From Elusimicrobiota bacterium (GTDB lineage: Bacteria; Elusimicrobiota; Elusimicrobia; UBA1565), in NCBI GenBank assembly GCA_003450735.1, contig DMEZ01000055.1:185314-209183 (forward strand): 23,870 nt of DNA, in the 5' to 3' direction. The stretch's first letter is position 1. Each line of letters begins with the position of its first letter. Shown one piece after another: positions 8,854 through 15,246 of the stretch. A program made the translations under genes and the position numbers. The notes beneath the pieces were generated by a model, which saw only the letters and a program-made list of their open reading frames with translations, did not search any database and was not told the origin of the DNA.

Positions 8854-10625
8854 TGCGCGCCTCCCTCGGCGCCGGAGAGGTCGAACAGAAGGGCTTGATC
8901 CCGGCGCTCCGGCTTGGAACGCGGCTTTGGCGGGGCTTCTTCCTCAACCTTCATGGGGAGGTTCTTAATCTCCAGGCTGTAGTCATCGCGGCCCCATTCA
9001 CAGCGGGAGAGAACCGCCTTGGGGATCTTCTTGACCGTCAGGTTGGGGAATTCGTCGAGATTCTTGATCCGGAATGCGCTGCACATGACGAGGAGGCTTC
9101 TATCCTCGCCGACCTCGTCTGCGAGCTTCTGGAGCTGCTCGCGGGAGAGGGTTTGCGTCGTGACATAGATGAAGTCTTTCTCGGTAGAATGGCCATGTCG
9201 CCAGTAGAGCGAGTCGCTTGGGGCATAGACGAAGCCTTCCAGCTTGCAGATGGCCTCGGCGAGCATGACGGCATCGTATTTTTTGTTGATGACCCAGTTG
9301 CCGAATTGGTCTTTCTCCAGGAGAGAGGGGGCGAGGCGATAGTAGCGGAAGCCGCCGCCGCCCTTCCAGCCGACGGCCTCGGTGATGCCGCCGGGGTCTT
9401 TGCCGTCGATGACTTTTTTTAGGCGGGGTATGATGTGGGTGTGGCAGTGTTCGCCGAGTTCGACCATGATCCAGCGGCGGCCCATTTTGTGGGCGACGGC
9501 GCCGGTGGTGCCGGAGCCGGCGAAGGAGTCGAGGACCCAGTCGCCCGCACCGGTCGCAAGCTCCAAAACCCGCTTGATGAGGGCCTCGGGCTTCTTGCCC
9601 TTTGGAAACTCGACACCACCCTCCGCATGAAGGTTATTGGACAGAATGTCGTCCCACAGCGTTGTGAGTGGCTCACCAGTAATGTGCTTCCCATCGATTA
9701 GCTTGAGCTTGTCCGAATAGAATATGATTCGTTCGCCATTGACCAAGTAAATGTCCGAATAGCCTTTTCGTTCCAATCTAAGAATTTGATCGGGTTTTGC
9801 CCCAGAGGCATCAATCAGCTTCTTCGCATCCGCGCTGACGCTATCGTAATCGGGTCGAGCAAGCCTCATTACGCTCTTTGCATTGTCGATAACAAACTGG
9901 TCCATCAAATCAGGCTGATTCTTAACAAGCTTCCTCGCCTCCTTCTCGAGAATGCCGCGATCGGCCGCGAATGCCTTCATCAAGGTCGTTATCTTCCAGG
10001 CCTCATGGCGTTGGTCTCTATTGGAGATGAACTGGCCGTATCTTGTATCCCGCTCTCTGCCTGTAAAAATACGGTTCGGCTTCCAGGCCATCTTGTTTTT
10101 TGCGTACAGGACGACATAGTTCGTTGTGTTCACGCAGCCGGGATTGATTGACTTATGCCCAGTCGCCGACCCCTGCTTGAAAGTCACGACAAATCCGCGG
10201 TTTTTGCGGCCGAAGACTTCATCGAGTAGGACGATCAGATACCCCAGTTCGTTATCGTCGATATGAACGAAAAGCGATCCGTCGTCCGTGAGCAGATTGC
10301 GCAGTAACTCGAAGCGATCCCGCATGAGAGAGAGCCAAAGGGAGTGTTCGATCCCGTCATCGTAATGCTCAAAGGCCTGGTGCGTATTAAATGGCGGGTC
10401 GACGTAGATACACCTGATTTTGCCCGCGAATTCCTGCTCAAGTGCCTTTAGGGCGAGTAGATTATCTCCAAAAATGAGCCTGTTCTCAAAATTATCCTTA
10501 CCGCTGTTGCGGAAGGACGCGTGGTAAGAAGTCGTCTTCTCCTCAATGAGAATCCGCGGCTCCAGCTTCGGCTGATTCTCTTTGCCGATCCAGGTCAACT
10601 CCAACTTCGTGCGGTGATTGCTCAT
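8850..10625 (-). CDS. mod: Type III DNA adenine methyltransferase, Mod subunit
   Basis: The 591-residue protein has the motif order of beta-class N6-adenine methyltransferases. The catalytic DPPF (76-79, in IYVDPPFNTHQAF) comes first. A large central target-recognition region follows, and then the AdoMet-binding FAGSGTT (368-374, in VLDSFAGSGTT). It methylates the type III site and is the specificity subunit for Res. The start is placed at the ATG giving MSNHRTKLELTWIGKE. That beginning is repeated in a remnant upstream (12910-13038), which supports it; an in-frame ATG at 10682 lies inside the preceding gene and is less likely. The gap to the KAP-like ATPase gene is 10 nt, and the stop overlaps the res start. 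The central part is AT-rich relative to the genome. No simple-sequence repeat suggesting phase variation was seen. Confidence 0.95.
   Translation of the reverse strand: MSNHRTKLELTWIGKENQPKLEPRILIEEKTTSYHASFRNSGKDNFENRLIFGDNLLALKALEQEFAGKIRCIYVDPPFNTHQAFEHYDDGIEHSLWLSLMRDRFELLRNLLTDDGSLFVHIDDNELGYLIVLLDEVFGRKNRGFVVTFKQGSATGHKSINPGCVNTTNYVVLYAKNKMAWKPNRIFTGRERDTRYGQFISNRDQRHEAWKITTLMKAFAADRGILEKEARKLVKNQPDLMDQFVIDNAKSVMRLARPDYDSVSADAKKLIDASGAKPDQILRLERKGYSDIYLVNGERIIFYSDKLKLIDGKHITGEPLTTLWDDILSNNLHAEGGVEFPKGKKPEALIKRVLELATGAGDWVLDSFAGSGTTGAVAHKMGRRWIMVELGEHCHTHIIPRLKKVIDGKDPGGITEAVGWKGGGGFRYYRLAPSLLEKDQFGNWVINKKYDAVMLAEAICKLEGFVYAPSDSLYWRHGHSTEKDFIYVTTQTLSREQLQKLADEVGEDRSLLVMCSAFRIKNLDEFPNLTVKKIPKAVLSRCEWGRDDYSLEIKNLPMKVEEEAPPKPRSKPERRDQALLFDLSGAEGGAQ
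10578..10610 (-). repeat. Diverged direct repeat: mod 5' block, copy in the intact gene
   Basis: Thirty-three bases encoding TKLELTWIGKE match 12988-13020 in the same orientation with five third-position differences. The partner copy lies in the truncated mod remnant about 2.4 kb upstream, and the KAP-like gene lies between the copies. Recombination between such copies could delete or add the ATPase gene. Confidence 0.7.
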
Positions 10626-10635
10626 GGGCAGTCCA

Positions 10636-12888
10636 CTAACCCTGTTCAGAAAAGAACTTCCGAATCTCCTCAACGCCAGCAATTATTTCTTTGTCTAGCG
10701 ATTCCACCTTCGACACTCTTACAATGTGAACGCCAGTCAATCTGTCAGAAGCGGAATCGCTGTCGCAAACGAGCGCAACTCGATGGGTTGAGGCATTATC
10801 ACGCAGGCACTTCTTTAGTCCGTCGAGGATTGCTATCCCCCCAAAGGGGACAGCCACTTGCCGGGACAGGTCTGCGACAAAGATCACGTTGCATCCGACT
10901 CTGGATAACGCATTTCTAATCGGTGATGCTGCGCCACCAAAGAGGTTCCCGTTTTGATTGATGTTCTGAACCTGCACAACTGAACCTTTGTCTCGCTTCA
11001 TGATTTCGCAAATAATGTGCGGCGCACTTGTCTGAATTTGTTTGACTCCTTTCAAAATCTCTGATGACCATGCTTGTACCTGATCGAGCTGAAGGCCCGG
11101 ATGCGGACCTTTTGAGCGGAGCTGACGGTAATGGCCCATATATGGATTTAATATGCTGGCCCCATCGAGCTGGAACTGTGTTTTTAGCTCTGCGATGTAG
11201 GTCTGAGGAGCCCCAAGCATCTCGGACTGAGACAGCTCGTTATGCCCTAGAATTTTCCTCTGCGCATTCAGAACTCTACGAACAGCATCACAGTACCTTT
11301 CAAACTCTTCCACAAACCGCTTCTCAAACTCGGTTAATTCGTTCAGCCTATCAGGAATCAAGGCTGCAATGGGCCCTTTGTAAGTGTAGTTCCTGACTTG
11401 CAGATTCTTCCCCTTTTGCGTGACCTGCTTTGTTTGTCCAACAGTTAGCGCCCCGTGCCGCTCCAGCAATATGTGGAAATCCCGAATTAGTTGAGATTCC
11501 GGAGCATCGCCCTCGGGATCATTCCATCCGTTGCCCGGAAACGCATGGAATAACTCGTGCGCGTGCTCGAAGATCAATCTTTGCAGCTTCTCGTTCAACT
11601 CCCAAAAAGAAGGAGATCGATAGAGATACTTGTCCTCGATAAGGATGGTTACGGCCTTGTGAAGCTGTTGCCGACGTTGGTCTCCCCCGTCCCAATCATC
11701 CAAACTAATCGCAGGACAGCCGTCCTCACTATGAGAATTGATTCGGTCACGAATCCTGTCCTTCAAGTCAAAATAGTCGTTCCTGGCATCAAAACAAATG
11801 GCGCGCTTGAATCGCTCCCAGGAATCGCCGGAGACATTATTTCCATCAACAATCATGTCGAGATATTGACTCACGTCGGAATACCTGGGACGCATGACGA
11901 AGTACTTCGAGGAGAAGAGCGTATACTCCTTGCTTCTGAGTTCGCCCTCATCCGGCTTCGCCTCACCTAGGCGAGAAAATCGTTCGCTGCCTATGAAGAT
12001 GAATTGTGCATCGGAGAGTGTAAATAGATTTTTGAAGTATTGGAGGACTTTCTTGGCCTGCAGAATCTCCAGCTTGTCGAGTTCATCCACCACATAGACA
12101 ATCTTGTATTTCTCATTCGCGATGAGCTTATGCACGCGCTCCAGGTCGTGCTCTAAATTACCGAGCGTCTTGTCCGTTTCATAGACTTCGTCGGCAGTGG
12201 ATTCCCTCAAGCTGACCATGTTACGCCGCCTCTGAAGAACGAACCTGCCGAGGAAAATAGCGGGGAGCCCGAGACTCACTAAGCCTCGTGCAATCTCTTT
12301 GGCTCCCGTTATATCCGCCAGAAACGGAAGTCGGCTTACCAGCGCTCCTCCCGCTGCCGCAACGATAAGCACAATACCGGTGTAAACCAATGCTTCTGGT
12401 TTGATTGAAAAAGAGGTCTCCGTCACCTGGTTGCCCTCGTCACTCTCCTTGTGGCGAACAGCTTCCGTTACTTTTGCGGAACTCGATTGTGCCTTCTTAT
12501 AGAGCTTGTCGAGTTCCGCCTTTACGGAACGATTGAGAGAATGTTGTCCAATCGTTGCGTAAAGGCGTCGAATTAAGTTCTCTATGGTCCGGAGCGGAGC
12601 CTCTTTCTCATTCTCATCGTGAAGCTGAGTCGCGTTCATCAGTACGGGAACAATTTTCTTGTTCTTCTGTCGCGCTCCTGCTATAGCTTGGTAGACAAAA
12701 GAGGTCTTTCCTACCCCTCTGTGTCCAATCACTATGATGGCCCCCGAGTTGCGCCTTTGAAGATCGCTCTTAAGGTGCGAAACCTCGGCTTCTCTGCCAA
12801 CGAAGTAGCCCTCGACTCTATCGCCCTCCAATGAGAGACGGATAGGAATATCCCAGTCTGCCTTCAGAGCTATCTCGTCAGACTTCAT
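10636..12888 (-). CDS. KAP-like P-loop ATPase with inserted transmembrane helices
   Basis: The 750-residue protein has Walker A GHRGVGKT (55-62) directly after a short N-terminal segment (GREAEVSHLKSDL). Walker B is IVYVVDELD (263-271) and a sensor-like strand is FIFIGSE (296-302). Between Walker A and B lie two hydrophobic segments (about 166-190 and 201-220), the second followed by RRRN. Transmembrane helices inserted between the Walker motifs are typical of KAP NTPases, a family that includes the phage-exclusion protein PifA, so membrane anchoring is likely. The C-terminal part ends in a domain with alternating strands (CNVIFVADLS, HRVALVCDSD) that I cannot name. A GGAG lies 8 nt before the ATG. 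The ATG overlaps the stop of a 31-codon ORF, and mod follows 10 nt after the stop. Codon use is much less GC-rich than the flanks. A defence role is inferred from context; it could also be another AAA+ class. Confidence 0.7.
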   Translation of the reverse strand: MKSDEIALKADWDIPIRLSLEGDRVEGYFVGREAEVSHLKSDLQRRNSGAIIVIGHRGVGKTSFVYQAIAGARQKNKKIVPVLMNATQLHDENEKEAPLRTIENLIRRLYATIGQHSLNRSVKAELDKLYKKAQSSSAKVTEAVRHKESDEGNQVTETSFSIKPEALVYTGIVLIVAAAGGALVSRLPFLADITGAKEIARGLVSLGLPAIFLGRFVLQRRRNMVSLRESTADEVYETDKTLGNLEHDLERVHKLIANEKYKIVYVVDELDKLEILQAKKVLQYFKNLFTLSDAQFIFIGSERFSRLGEAKPDEGELRSKEYTLFSSKYFVMRPRYSDVSQYLDMIVDGNNVSGDSWERFKRAICFDARNDYFDLKDRIRDRINSHSEDGCPAISLDDWDGGDQRRQQLHKAVTILIEDKYLYRSPSFWELNEKLQRLIFEHAHELFHAFPGNGWNDPEGDAPESQLIRDFHILLERHGALTVGQTKQVTQKGKNLQVRNYTYKGPIAALIPDRLNELTEFEKRFVEEFERYCDAVRRVLNAQRKILGHNELSQSEMLGAPQTYIAELKTQFQLDGASILNPYMGHYRQLRSKGPHPGLQLDQVQAWSSEILKGVKQIQTSAPHIICEIMKRDKGSVVQVQNINQNGNLFGGAASPIRNALSRVGCNVIFVADLSRQVAVPFGGIAILDGLKKCLRDNASTHRVALVCDSDSASDRLTGVHIVRVSKVESLDKEIIAGVEEIRKFFSEQG

Positions 12889-12980
12889 TGCATGGTCTCC
12901 ATGACTGTGCTACCTGATTTGACTAGGTGGACTTTCCCTCGGATAGTGAAGAGCGGCTCGTCTGTGAACTCCAATTTCAT
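12885..12980 (-). CDS. Possible 31-residue small protein coupled to the KAP-like ATPase
   Basis: An ATG at 12980 opens a 31-codon frame (MKLEFTDEPLFTIRGK, then VHLVKSGSTVMETMQ). It stops at TGA overlapping the ATG of the KAP-like gene (ATGA at 12885-12888). It has one of the best ribosome binding sites of the block: AAGGAG at 12993-12988 with 7 nt spacing, formed by the K-E codons of the mod remnant that overlaps it in another frame. It may be a genuine small protein, a leader that couples translation, or the leftover start of a lost gene. No family is recognised. It is too short for coding statistics. Confidence 0.35.
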   Translation of the reverse strand: MKLEFTDEPLFTIRGKVHLVKSGSTVMETMQ

Positions 12981-13038
12981 TCGCCATCTCCTTCCCAATC
13001 CAAGTCAACTCCAACTTTGTTTTGCTACTGGCCATCAT
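12910..13038 (-). pseudogene. Truncated 5' remnant of a second type III mod gene
   Basis: A 42-codon frame starts at ATGATG overlapping the stop of the DUF4276 gene and ends at TAG. Residues after the second Met read ASSKTKLELTWIGKE, matching the start of the intact Mod (SNHRTKLELTWIGKE). Eleven consecutive residues (TKLELTWIGKE) are identical, and the corresponding 33 bases (13020-12988 against 10610-10578) differ at five third positions, all synonymous. After GKE the similarity stops abruptly. Synonymous-only change means the copies diverged while both coded for protein, so this is not a recent tandem duplication. It is probably the start of another mod gene that was replaced by what now follows it. 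Confidence 0.6.
12988..13020 (-). repeat. Diverged direct repeat: mod 5' block, copy in the remnant
   Basis: This is the partner of 10578-10610 and encodes the same eleven residues. Its AAGGAG also provides the ribosome binding site for the nested 31-codon ORF. Confidence 0.7.
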
Positions 13039-13670
13039 CGCGCTCCCACATCCCGCCACTTCGTCGGCGGCCATGTCGGAACCGGTTGCTTAAGCTGCGC
13101 CAGCACCTCACCGACCGCCTTAACCAACTTCTGAAAAGAACGGCTTCGGCGGTGTGCCATCCCCATGTCGAAAACAGCGCTCATCGCAGGCTGATCGAGC
13201 GTCTCCGAGTAGGCTCGGCGCACCGGCATGAACTCTTCGAGCGCTCCCTTGGCGTCCCGCCTTGATTCGGGGTTGTCTGGAGCTGTCGCAACGTTGCTGA
13301 TGCCGCATTCCCCGTGCAAAGATTCAACGGCGGAAAGCAACCATGTCTCGTATTCGCGGTAGGCGACCACGACATCGCAAGGAATCTGTCCCGCAGCCCC
13401 ACGCGCCCAGGCGCGCGCCTTATCGGCGACATCTTTGGGGCAATCGTCCTCGCCGTCAAAAAGGATCACCACGGCGGCGCAATCCGGGTGAAAAAGCGCA
13501 AGCCTCACCGCTTTTTCGACCTCCACCTTGCTCCGGAATTGCGCCTGAGTCCGAAGGATGGGCCTTCCCACTTCCACGCCAAAGCACTGGGCTTCCGCCA
13601 GCAGCCGGCGCAGCAAGACAGGAACAGCCCGCACCTCGCCGTGTCCCTCAACGATAGGGTAAATCTTCAT
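13035..13670 (-). CDS. DUF4276 family TOPRIM-like protein (probable nuclease effector)
   Basis: The 211-residue protein begins MKIYPIVEGHGEVRAVP, the DUF4276 N-terminal pattern, with E8, G9 and E12 as in the TOPRIM first motif. The second acidic motif is VVILFDGEDDCP (D72, E74, D76). A further conserved segment is AYREYETWLLSAVESL. TOPRIM domains bind Mg2+ and cleave or rejoin nucleic acid, and paired with an ATPase they act as effectors in OLD-like, Gabija and PARIS defence systems. Here the ATG overlaps the stop of the AAA_21 ATPase gene (ATGA at 13667-13670), with GAGG 7 nt upstream, so the two are translated together. The exact activity is inferred. The alternative is a regulatory TOPRIM fold without catalysis. 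Confidence 0.8.
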   Translation of the reverse strand: MKIYPIVEGHGEVRAVPVLLRRLLAEAQCFGVEVGRPILRTQAQFRSKVEVEKAVRLALFHPDCAAVVILFDGEDDCPKDVADKARAWARGAAGQIPCDVVVAYREYETWLLSAVESLHGECGISNVATAPDNPESRRDAKGALEEFMPVRRAYSETLDQPAMSAVFDMGMAHRRSRSFQKLVKAVGEVLAQLKQPVPTWPPTKWRDVGAR

Positions 13671-14881
13671 GCCAAATCCTCGAACAAATCACCTTCGCGC
13701 AAGTCGTCGCCGCCAGAGAAGAGTTCCTCGGCATGCAGGGCGTTGGAGCGCAAAAGCTCACCCGCCCCCATCAAATGTTCACTCATGGCCTTCCGAGTGG
13801 CCTGCGAGGGCATCAGCACATGAGAAGCCCCTTTTTGCCAAGTAACGACGCGCAGATTGTTGTCTTGGATCCATTTCGCATCCAAAAGCTCCGGGCTGTG
13901 TGTGGTAACGACGACTTGCATGGACCTGACGGCCTGGCGAATGAGATCAAGGACCGCCCCGAGGGCGCCGGGGTGAATGGTGGCTTCGGGTTCCTCGATG
14001 ACCAACAAGCTAGGACTGGGTTTCTGGAAAACAGCCAATATAAGCCCCAAAGATCTAAGCGTGCCGTCCGACATATTAAACGCGTCGAACGTCAGCCTTT
14101 TATTTCTATCGGAGCCCCACTCTTGAGAAAACTGCATGGAAAGTTTATTCCCATGCTTCTTGGGCGCGACCGACTTTGTGGCAGGAGCGATGCTCTCAAG
14201 GACGCTGTTGATCGCTTTTCTCATCTCCGCCGCTTCGTCGCCGCGAGATAGCTCCTGCAACACGCTCGCTGCGTTTCCTCCGTCGGCTCTCAGCGCCACG
14301 CCGCTATCCGGATCCTGCATCTCGCGCAGCTTGGCCGGTTCAATCGAGTACACCCGCATCGAACTAAGGATGCGAAAGATCGGCGCGAATCTCTCGTCCC
14401 CACCGATTAACGGCAGTGAAAGGGCTGACGCCTCCAAGGCAGGCGTCAATCCTTTCGCGTTACTCTCCCAAGCCGTTTCCTTCCGATCGAACCACCAGCG
14501 AGTTCCGTCCAATTTGCGCACCAAGCACTGCTCCTGAACGATCTGGTAGCCATAGTTGGGAAGAGCCTTGACCTCGAACGCGAATCGACCGCCTGCAATG
14601 CCATTGATTGGCCCGAACTCAAATGCCAAGCCAAGATTGGGCGGATAGCTTCTTCCTGAACTCTTATTGCGGACCGCAGTAATACCACCCCGTCGGTCGA
14701 AGACCGCTTGAAGAGGAGATGCCATCGCCTCAGAGACAAAACTGAAAATATCGGCGAGATTGCTTTTCCCCGAGCCGTTGCACCCCACGACGAAAAGCGG
14801 GTTATCAAATGTCAACGTGGCCGAGGGATAGCTGCGGAATCGCTTGATAACCACCTTCTTTATGATCGATATGGGCTTCAT
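13667..14881 (-). CDS. AAA_21 / OLD-like ABC-type ATPase
   Basis: The 404-residue protein has every ABC-ATPase motif: Walker A GCNGSGKS (33-40), a signature-like MSDGTLR (270-276), Walker B LLVIEEPEATIHPG with E296/E297, and the switch His328 in TTHSPELLD. This is the SMC/OLD-like AAA_21 group, whose members commonly serve as sensors for a TOPRIM or other nuclease partner. The start is the ATG at 14881 (MKPISIIKKVVIKRFRSY), with GGAGG six bases upstream. An in-frame ATG at 15100 would add 73 residues of Arg-rich sequence that is an off-frame reading of the HTH gene, so it is rejected. The start lies one base after the HTH stop, and the stop overlaps the DUF4276 start. That makes a three-gene coupled module. 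Confidence 0.87.
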   Translation of the reverse strand: MKPISIIKKVVIKRFRSYPSATLTFDNPLFVVGCNGSGKSNLADIFSFVSEAMASPLQAVFDRRGGITAVRNKSSGRSYPPNLGLAFEFGPINGIAGGRFAFEVKALPNYGYQIVQEQCLVRKLDGTRWWFDRKETAWESNAKGLTPALEASALSLPLIGGDERFAPIFRILSSMRVYSIEPAKLREMQDPDSGVALRADGGNAASVLQELSRGDEAAEMRKAINSVLESIAPATKSVAPKKHGNKLSMQFSQEWGSDRNKRLTFDAFNMSDGTLRSLGLILAVFQKPSPSLLVIEEPEATIHPGALGAVLDLIRQAVRSMQVVVTTHSPELLDAKWIQDNNLRVVTWQKGASHVLMPSQATRKAMSEHLMGAGELLRSNALHAEELFSGGDDLREGDLFEDLA

Positions 14882-14882
14882 C

Positions 14883-15167
14883 CTACGCCTCCGTTTCCAA
14901 CCTTCTCTTCTTAGGGCGACCTGGGATTGGCCGCGTCTTGAGTCCCGCAAGCCGCTCCCTCGCGAACCGGAAGCGCCAGTGCTTGACCGTGTTCCGACTG
15001 ATGCCCAACACCTTGGCAATCGAGTAATTCGGCTGCTTCTCGGCGGCTCGAAGCACGATCTCGGCCCGGACCCGTGATCGTCTACCGCGATGGCGGCCAA
15101 GCAACTTCATCAGCTCTTGCTTCTCTACAGCAGTGACTTCGATGAATACTGAAACTCTTCTCGGCAT
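14883..15167 (-). CDS. Small HTH protein resembling an IS630-type transposase N-terminus
   Basis: The 94-residue basic protein has the helix-turn-helix region RAEIVLRAAEKQ, then YSIAKVLGISRNTVKHWRFR, then LAGLKTRPIPGRPKKRR. This matches the DNA-binding half of IS630-family transposases. The catalytic DDE half (usually about 200 residues more) is absent, and the next gene begins one base after the stop. Either an insertion-sequence fragment was captured, or the HTH was domesticated as regulator or DNA sensor of the ATPase-TOPRIM module. The single-base coupling and intact reading frame favour a working gene. No ribosome binding site is evident before the ATG. No inverted repeats marking a complete IS were found. 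Confidence 0.62.
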   Translation of the reverse strand: MPRRVSVFIEVTAVEKQELMKLLGRHRGRRSRVRAEIVLRAAEKQPNYSIAKVLGISRNTVKHWRFRFARERLAGLKTRPIPGRPKKRRLETEA

Positions 15168-15192
15168 GGGGTAGGACAGTCTATCACTTTAT

Positions 15193-15221
15193 GGTCAAGT
15201 CTTTACCGAATATGCTGTCAA
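15193..15221 (-). promoter_or_regulatory. Tandem TTGAC elements in the divergent intergenic region
   Basis: The 79-base AT-rich gap between the HTH gene and the S46 peptidase gene contains TTGACA (15221-15216) and TTGACC (15198-15193) on the minus strand. They are 23 bases apart, about two helical turns. The first is a perfect -35 hexamer, but no good -10 follows at 16-18 bases. The repeat could instead be an operator for the HTH protein. A TAGACT near 15183-15178 is a possible -10 close to the HTH start. All of this is weak. Confidence 0.25.
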
Positions 15222-15246
15222 TTTAACTTCGAAAAAATTTGGTCCA

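Noticed and set aside
7861..8898. 345-codon plus-strand frame
   Set aside because: It is antisense to res, whose helicase motifs are intact, and shows no recognisable domain.
9414..9420. Seven-base A/T homopolymer inside mod as a phase-variation tract
   Set aside because: It is too short to be convincing and is explained by Lys codons. No longer simple repeat is present in mod.
14882..15100. N-terminal extension of the AAA_21 ATPase to an ATG at 15100
   Set aside because: It reads the HTH gene out of frame, gives Arg/Ser-rich sequence, and leaves a better ATG with GGAGG at 14881.
14883..15167. Complete IS630 insertion sequence
   Set aside because: Only the HTH half is present. No DDE domain, terminal inverted repeats or TA duplication could be seen.
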